Shown one piece after another: positions 7,901-10,440 of a stretch of 10,440 bases of DNA (position 1 is the stretch's first letter; each line of letters starts with the position of its first letter). Both the position numbers and the translations under genes were made by a program. The stretch is taken from NCBI GenBank assembly GCA_001598975.1, contig BBXU01000216.1:1-10440 (forward strand). The letters run 5' to 3'. The stretch comes from Parachlorella kessleri. Its lineage: Eukaryota > Chlorophyta > Trebouxiophyceae > Chlorellales > Chlorellaceae. The notes beneath the pieces were generated by a model. That model was not told the DNA's origin. It was given only the letters and a program-made list of their open reading frames with translations, and ran no database searches.

Positions 7901-8958
7901 TGGCAACGCCTTGAGGAGTGCTGCCGCAGGCGCAGGGATGACTGCTGCCACTGCAGCCACTGGTGGTGCAGGGACCGCCACAGGAGCTGACACCGCTGCA
8001 TGGCCTGCCCTCTGTGCATGCTGCGCCTGCTGAGCTGGCGCCACAACAGGCTCCAGCAGGCCCAGCGCAGCGGGGTCCAGATCCCCTGAGAAGGCAGGCG
8101 CCAGCTGGGGGTAGAAGCCTGGCGAGCGGGTCACCTCGCGCAGAGCAATATCCCGCAGCGGCCGAGGCCCCCGCAGCATGTCCGCTAGGGAAGGCCCCTC
8201 CACAATCGCCAGCTTGCTGGCTGGAGACAGATGGACCGCAGGCAAAGTGCCGCCAGGCTGCTTCTCTGGCCCAGCAGTGTCACCAGCTGCAGCGACCATC
8301 AGGGTGTCAAGCGGAGGTGGGGACCCAGGGGCATGTGGCGTGCTGTCGCCCTCAACGGCGCCTCCATCCTCTTCCATGCTGGCGCACGCAAATGCGGACT
8401 CTGCTGGAGCACCTGCTGTGGCTGCTGTGCCCTCAACAGCGCCAGCTGCGCGCAGCGCCTCAGCAGGCGGGCTGTGTACCAGCAGCTGCGGATCTTCTGG
8501 GGCTGCATGGGGGCTGGTGAAGAGCAACAAGTCCTCCAACTGGTCTGCCAGCGCCTGCGCTTCTGACTCGGCTGTGGGCTGTGTGGTGATGGAGGGCAGC
8601 CCAGCGGGCGGCGCTGGGAGTGACAGCGAGGGAGCTGCTGGCTGGTCCGGGGCCTCACAAGGCGTGACTGGGGCAACCGGCGGGCAGCTCGCATGGCATG
8701 GCAGCACTGCGGTGGGAGCGGGCGCGGCCGCAGGGACTGCCAGCGGCAGCGCCCGCATGACGCCTGCAGCAGCTGCTGCTGCCCGGCAAGACAAGCCCGA
8801 CGCCGGCATGTGTGAGACCAAGGTCTCAAACGAGCTGTTGCGCGTCAGGAGGACGGTGGCACTCATGCTGCGCAACAGCTGCCTGCAGCCAGGAACCACC
8901 ACCTCTTGAGGCTCCCTGCCCGCCACCTCAAGCCTCAGCACTAGTGGCAGTAACACGG
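1869..8958 (-). CDS. Gene 1: RAMA-domain nuclear protein, 12 exons
   Basis: Spliced minus-strand gene. Exons in transcript order: 8958-7787, 7498-7120, 6871-6195, 5847-5737, 5479-5355, 5046-4904, 4593-4553, 4261-3913, 3637-3338, 3024-2851, 2473-2332, 1929-1869. All eleven introns are GT-AG, 248-402 bases long, and all phases match with no internal stop. From the first in-frame ATG at 8866 the product is about 1193 residues. Order: disordered Ala/Pro region (1-360), Ser/Asp acidic tract (371-402), low-complexity linker, a compact domain ending NMWWNP (about 654-811), acidic block (923-954), PPAKRQR basic motif (1016-1022), RAMA domain (about 1092-1190). RAMA domains are known from restriction-modification proteins and animal MPND and are linked to N6-methyladenine DNA. 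A nuclear, chromatin-associated role is inferred. The exact 5' end is unresolved: a tiny upstream exon at 9241-9232 is possible. Confidence 0.85.
2332..2473 (-). CDS. Gene 1 exon 11, C-terminal half of the RAMA domain
   Basis: Acceptor AATCTGCAG|GCGCC completes the split Gly codon 1127 exactly at the Asp-Gly turn, then reads AIRYAGSRFRAISKFALVVL (1128-1147). This is followed by NP and CDGWKEVAWNGEKLD (1157-1171). The small residue-GW-x-x-V pattern followed by xGxKLD is typical of RAMA domains of the MPND type. The donor CTCAG|GTGCGC is in phase 2. Reading through instead would end at TGA 2300-2298 with a Cys-rich tail that fits the family poorly. Confidence 0.9.
2851..3024 (-). CDS. Gene 1 exon 10, N-terminal half of the RAMA domain
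   Basis: Acceptor CTGTGCAG|CCCGCT and donor GACG|GTGGGT, both phase 1; residues 1069-1127. A basic leader (RSGAGARRAG...RLQRADSKGK) precedes PSFAELVESGFMRPGQYQF (1094-1112), then a strand pair (TVGTQEVAAVIEDDG). The pattern of Leu-hydrophobic helix, GxxxPG turn, hydrophobic strand, then strand ending in Asp-Gly is the N-terminal half of the RAMA domain (restriction enzyme adenine methylase associated). Confidence 0.9.
3338..3637 (-). CDS. Gene 1 exon 9, basic linker with likely nuclear signal
   Basis: Acceptor TTGCTGCAG|CTGCCG in phase 1, donor AAAG|GTGGGA in phase 1; residues 969-1069. It contains a short basic helix (RVSRRLQER), SDQFLAISG, and PPAKRQR (1016-1022), a good match to a monopartite nuclear localisation signal. 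The remainder is Ala/Pro/Arg-rich linker. If the donor is skipped, the frame ends at TGA 3287-3285, which would remove the RAMA domain. Confidence 0.82.
3913..4261 (-). CDS. Gene 1 exon 8, Ala-rich segment and acidic block
   Basis: Acceptor CCGTCCTCAG|CCC in phase 0, donor AGCAG|GTGGGT in phase 1; residues 853-969. An Ala/Gly-rich first part is followed by an acidic block at 923-954 that contains DDDLVDELDFF. Aspartates mixed with Leu and Phe are typical of acidic transactivation or partner-binding motifs. A basic RLRRR follows at 959-963. The other frames carry an Arg-rich shadow that stops at 4032. Confidence 0.8.
4189..4210. repeat. GGCGCC-type simple repeat inside exon 8
   Basis: A run of alternating GGCGCC/GGC units codes for GSGAGAGAAP in gene 1. 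The same kind of run recurs at about 6374-6397 in exon 3 and, shorter, near 3001-3016 in exon 10. It is self-complementary and can form hairpins. This is ordinary replication-slippage material in GC-rich algal genes. Confidence 0.7.
4553..4593 (-). CDS. Gene 1 exon 7, 41-base micro-exon
   Basis: Preceded by a strong pyrimidine/T-rich acceptor (TTTTTTGTGTGCTGCAG). Encodes VAGSKRGSTELDEG, residues 839-852. Two overlapping donors exist: AAG|GTGTGA and GGT|GTGAGC. Only the second (phase 0) joins exon 8 in its acidic open frame, so I chose it. Its small size makes it the least certain of the internal exons, yet without it exons 6 and 8 do not join in frame. Confidence 0.65.
4904..5046 (-). CDS. 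Gene 1 exon 6, end of the domain with NMWWNP
   Basis: Acceptor GCTGCAG|GGCCGG; completes the split Arg codon 791 and reads AGPERDPQVVVHVGNMWWNP (792-811), then a Ser/Asn/Ala tail. The signature sits on a turn-strand segment and looks strongly constrained. The donor is G|GTAAGC in phase 1. If the following intron is retained, translation stops at TGA 4895-4893 after VAGKQ, giving a product without the acidic block and RAMA domain. Confidence 0.88.
5355..5479 (-). CDS. Gene 1 exon 5, NMWWNP domain continued
   Basis: Acceptor TTCAG|GCCTGG, donor CGCAG|GTGCGC in phase 2; residues 750-791. It reads AWERFCSSLPGTAVGYLFVS, then EQHLRGTDLKARMREAIREN and an Arg pair. Another helix-strand unit (WERFCSSL / VGYLFVSE) is followed by a basic helix (DLKARMREAIRENRR), which could contact nucleic acid or a partner protein. 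Confidence 0.92.
5737..5847 (-). CDS. Gene 1 exon 4, core of the NMWWNP domain
   Basis: Encodes residues 713-749 in phase 0 at both ends: NFEHGMGDVQLDRL, then IDVLKLRRIWAVNVGENF, ending SQE. The acceptor is GCTGCAG|AACTTC and the donor GAG|GTGGGC. The helix (QLDRLIDVLK) then strand (IWAVNVGE) pattern resembles a leucine-rich-repeat fold. The 111-base exon is a whole number of codons. Confidence 0.92.
6195..6871 (-). CDS. Gene 1 exon 3, Pro-rich linker and start of the NMWWNP domain
   Basis: Begins at acceptor GCCGCAG|CT and ends at CAG|GTGGGA in phase 0; encodes residues 487-712. The first two thirds are low complexity, with PPPPLPLH and Ala/Pro stretches. From about residue 654 the composition changes abruptly to normal protein: SPAFARFLELLR, then LRLRRYLRADVPPYVLDAV and RVEALYIQ, with helix-strand alternation like a leucine-rich-repeat unit. 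This is the start of the domain completed by exons 4-6. Confidence 0.88.
6374..6397. repeat. GGCGCC-type simple repeat inside exon 3
   Basis: The repeat codes for alternating Ala/Pro (LAPAPAPPA) just before the compact domain of gene 1. It is the same unit as in exon 8, read in a different frame: Ala-Pro here, Ala-Gly there. It marks the disordered linker and not the folded domain. Confidence 0.7.
7120..7498 (-). CDS. Gene 1 exon 2, Ser/Asp-rich acidic tract and basic motif
   Basis: Begins at acceptor CGCAG|GGTGAG in phase 0 and reads GEWHKAQRAAQYYSDY, residues 361-376. A Ser/Asp/Glu-rich tract follows (377-402), with many serines followed by acidic residues, the pattern favoured by casein kinase 2. 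Then SPRRRRVGF (420-428) is a possible nuclear localisation signal. The exon ends in phase 1 at donor GATG|GTGAGG. Acidic Ser/Asp tracts beside Arg clusters are common in nuclear proteins. Confidence 0.85.
7787..8958 (-). CDS. Gene 1 exon 1 (first large exon), disordered Ala/Pro region
   Basis: Encodes residues 1-360 when counted from the ATG at 8866-8864. The frame is open upstream to a CAG|CC acceptor-like site at 8959, so about 30 more residues may precede that Met. Composition is dominated by Ala, Pro, Gly and Ser, suggesting disorder. Two less biased segments stand out: MSATVLLTRNSSFETLVSHM at the start, and residues 226-257, which include LREVTRSPGFYPQLAP and may be a short conserved motif. 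The exon ends LAKLHK with donor AAG|GTGATC in phase 0. The 390-codon open frame without a stop, and clean joining to exon 2, support it. Confidence 0.8.
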
Positions 8959-9231
8959 CTGATTCAGGCTTTCACCTTCCAAGGACACGTTTTACTGCAC
9001 ACCAACGGAAACCACTACCTTGCCAACGGCCCGTGCACACATGTCCGCAGCGAGCCGTGTAGTGGGGCAGCGGCTGATCCAGCTACCCTACCGTGCTGGC
9101 GGACCCTAAATCCGTACCAGGAAGTGTGATCGCTGCCATCGGTGGCCCATAACACGCGCTGGACGGCCCCACCCACCCACATGCAGCCACCTTGATTTGC
9201 CATCAAAAGCTCGCACGAGTATTCTACGCAC

Positions 9232-9241
9232 CTGGTTCCAT
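9232..9241 (-). CDS. Possible 10-base first coding exon of gene 1
   Basis: Reads ATG GAA CCA G with donor CAG|GTGCGT, the same donor hexamer class used by exons 5 and 11. Joined to the CAG|CC acceptor at 8959 it stays in frame (phase 1) with exon 1, and the intron would be 273 bases, within the range of the others. The acceptor has a poor pyrimidine tract, and other ATG/donor pairs nearby also fit. The simpler alternative is translation from the ATG at 8866. Confidence 0.25.
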
Positions 9242-9252
9242 GCGAAGCAGTC

Positions 9253-9340
9253 CTCCGACGCCAACCTCTCCGACGGTACGATGAAAAGAGGCCGGGGGCT
9301 CGCTGCGCTTGAAAACCCACACCAGACCTGGGCTCCGACG
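9253..9340 (-). repeat. Three copies of CGTCGGAG upstream of gene 1
   Basis: The octamer occurs at 9340-9333, 9275-9268 and 9260-9253 on the minus strand. The first two share a ten-base core, ACCGTCGGAG. The cluster lies 5' of gene 1, where promoter elements would be expected, so it could be a repeated regulatory element. Chance is not excluded. Confidence 0.45.
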
Positions 9341-9463
9341 GTCGAGCGAAGCTACGAAGCCTGGCGGCTGCTCCCTAGCTAGCTCTAGGTGTGTTGTACT
9401 GGCCTTGATACAGCTACTGAAGAACGATGAGAACCTTCTCGGGCAAACCCCGCCTGGCCACCT

Positions 9464-9468
9464 TTACA
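9464..9468 (-). terminator. Candidate polyadenylation signal TGTAA for gene 2
   Basis: TGTAA on the minus strand, about 175 bases downstream of the proposed gene 2 stop at 9645-9643. The position gives a 3' UTR of about 190 bases and supports the last-exon call. Confidence 0.5.
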
Positions 9469-9642
9469 CCACACTTTTCTGCCCCGGCTCACACTGTTCC
9501 TCTGGGTCGCTAACGACTGTCAAGAAACGGAGGTTACGGATCAATAGTCAATCAAGTGCGCTTCGGGTCTTGCAAACAACCAGTGTGGTTTGGCATGCGA
9601 CACTGTGAACTCCTGGGTCGAACCAAGTCCAGACCAAGCTGA

Positions 9643-9711
9643 TCATCTCCGCTGCAGCATGGCCGCCAGCTTCCTTTGTGAAACGTCCCGCTGGATCTCG
9701 CTCAGGATGCC
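9643..9711 (-). CDS. Gene 2, last coding exon
   Basis: Acceptor TGGTTGTTGCAG|GGC; 22 codons followed by TGA. The product is a single basic amphipathic helix (ILSEIQRDVSQRKLAAMLQR). Its phase matches the preceding exon. Confidence 0.75.
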   Translation of the reverse strand, partial: GILSEIQRDVSQRKLAAMLQRR

Positions 9712-10178
9712 CTGCAACAACCAGCACTGTCGATACACGTCAGTCTGCTGACAAGTCGGACCCGTAAGGCATTCGTCACGCCGCCACTGCCACGTCAGCA
9801 ACAGCTGCAAGGCGCCGCCATCAGATACGCGTATCTAGATGCCATGCTCTGAACAATCTGAAGGACCAAAACTGAGGCCCTCACCAGTAGCCACCCGTAT
9901 CAGACAAGCAAGCAGGAGGGCAGACATGGAGAGTGCTGCTACCTAACTGATCAAACTCGCTTTGGCTGGGTCTCCCGCCAAGGGTTGCCTGTTTTCATGT
10001 TCACCTGGCCATTAATGAAATTATATTAATAAAGCATACCTAGATGCCAGCTCGGCGTACCTCGTCATCGAAGAACTTTTTCTGCACCTTGTCCCAGGTA
10101 CCCAGCTTGCCCTCCACTGTCCACAGCCCCCGTACGCTGGGCAACCCACTGTCCTTCATTACCTCAGGGAGGGCAGAC
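9643..10178 (-). CDS. Gene 2, 3' end of an unidentified protein (partial)
   Basis: Two minus-strand coding exons are visible: 10178-10061 and 9711-9643, joined by a 347-base GT-AG intron. Earlier exons lie beyond the right edge. The first reads SALPEVMKDSGLPSVRGLW, then TVEGKLGTWDKVQKKFFDDE, ending at GAG|GTACGC in phase 0. The last reads GILSEIQRDVSQRKLAAMLQ, then RR and TGA. The segment has normal amino-acid composition with two charged amphipathic helices at the end, suggesting a folded C-terminus. I do not recognise the family. A TGTAA signal follows at 9468-9464. Same orientation as gene 1, which starts downstream of it. Confidence 0.75.
10061..10178 (-). CDS. Gene 2, penultimate coding exon
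   Basis: Acceptor AGTATGCAG|GTCTGC takes a phase-2 split codon from an exon outside the window, then gives 39 codons. GLPSVRGLWTVEGKLGTWDK looks like a beta-hairpin with conserved-looking Gly and Trp. The donor GACGAG|GTACGC is in phase 0. Confidence 0.75.
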
Positions 10179-10440
10179 CTGCATACTTATTGACAACGGC
10201 GTGCAAACATGAGTAGAGAAATAGAGGCGGGACACACATACAAGACTGAAACAAAGACGCCAGGAGATAGTGGAAAGGGGCTGCCATGACTCATACTACA
10301 TGAGCCTTCCAAAAGCAGTGGGAAGCCGAGCGATCTGTCAAGGCGGCAAGGAGCCAAGAAGAGCTTATTGCAGGTGAGTTATATGCAAGCCACATCCACC
10401 AGGGTTCCCCAGCCCACCGCACCCCGCACTGATGAAAGAA
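10179..10440 (-). other. Intron of gene 2, continuing beyond the window
   Basis: The sequence upstream of the acceptor at 10179 shows no coding exon on the minus strand, so at least 262 bases of intron are present. A good plus-strand donor-like string (TTGCAGGTGAGT) occurs near 10368-10379, but no plus-strand exon leads into it. Confidence 0.5.

Larger units (their letters stand above)
8959..9463 (-). promoter_or_regulatory. Probable promoter and 5' region of gene 1
   Basis: This lies between the candidate polyadenylation site of gene 2 and the first large exon of gene 1. No coding segment stands out and I see no clear TATA box. It holds three copies of CGTCGGAG (9340-9333, 9275-9268, 9260-9253, minus strand) and a candidate micro first exon (9241-9232). 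Several other short ATG-plus-donor combinations exist, so neither the transcription start nor the translation start is fixed. Confidence 0.45.

Noticed and set aside
8178..8909. Plus-strand open frame of 243 codons opposite exon 1 of gene 1
   Set aside because: The Ala/Ser/Gly-rich composition mirrors the minus-strand Ala/Pro exon. The minus frame is longer and joins in phase to the later exons.
9015..9320. Minus-strand open frame of 101 codons upstream of gene 1
   Set aside because: No domain pattern and no clear continuation into exon 1. Better read as promoter and 5' UTR or first-intron sequence.
10368..10379. Plus-strand donor-like string TTGCAGGTGAGT
   Set aside because: No plus-strand coding exon leads into it. 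Probably chance within an intron of gene 2.

Overview
The window looks like nuclear DNA of a green alga (chlorophyte). Coding segments are GC-rich and alanine/proline-heavy, genes are cut by many GT-AG introns of about 250-400 bases, and TGTAA, the usual chlorophyte polyadenylation signal, lies downstream of the coding ends. I see no bacterial operon, tRNA, rRNA, CRISPR array or transposon gene. All recognisable coding sequence is on the minus strand.

Layout, left to right. 1-1868: no gene seen; probably the 3' UTR of gene 1 and intergenic DNA, with two small repeats. 1869-8958: gene 1, a 12-exon gene read right to left, which I assembled by hand. Every junction is GT-AG and every phase agrees, giving about 1193 residues from the first ATG at 8866. 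8959-9642: promoter and 5' region of gene 1 plus the 3' UTR of gene 2. 9643-10178: the last two coding exons of gene 2, which runs off the right edge. 10179-10440: intron of gene 2.

Gene 1 is the point of interest. Its product begins with a long disordered Ala/Pro-rich region, followed by a Ser/Asp-rich acidic tract. Next is a compact domain of about 160 residues ending in NMWWNP, then a second acidic block with the motif DDDLVDELDFF and a basic nuclear-localisation-like stretch (PPAKRQR). It ends with a RAMA domain split over the last three exons. RAMA domains occur on bacterial restriction-modification proteins and on the animal protein MPND, where they are linked to recognition of N6-methyladenine in DNA. 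Because N6-adenine methylation is documented in green algae, I infer that gene 1 may encode a nuclear reader of methylated adenine that also carries an acidic activation-like region. The domain calls are from sequence pattern and the function is inference. Gene 2 lies upstream in the same orientation, and I do not recognise its product.
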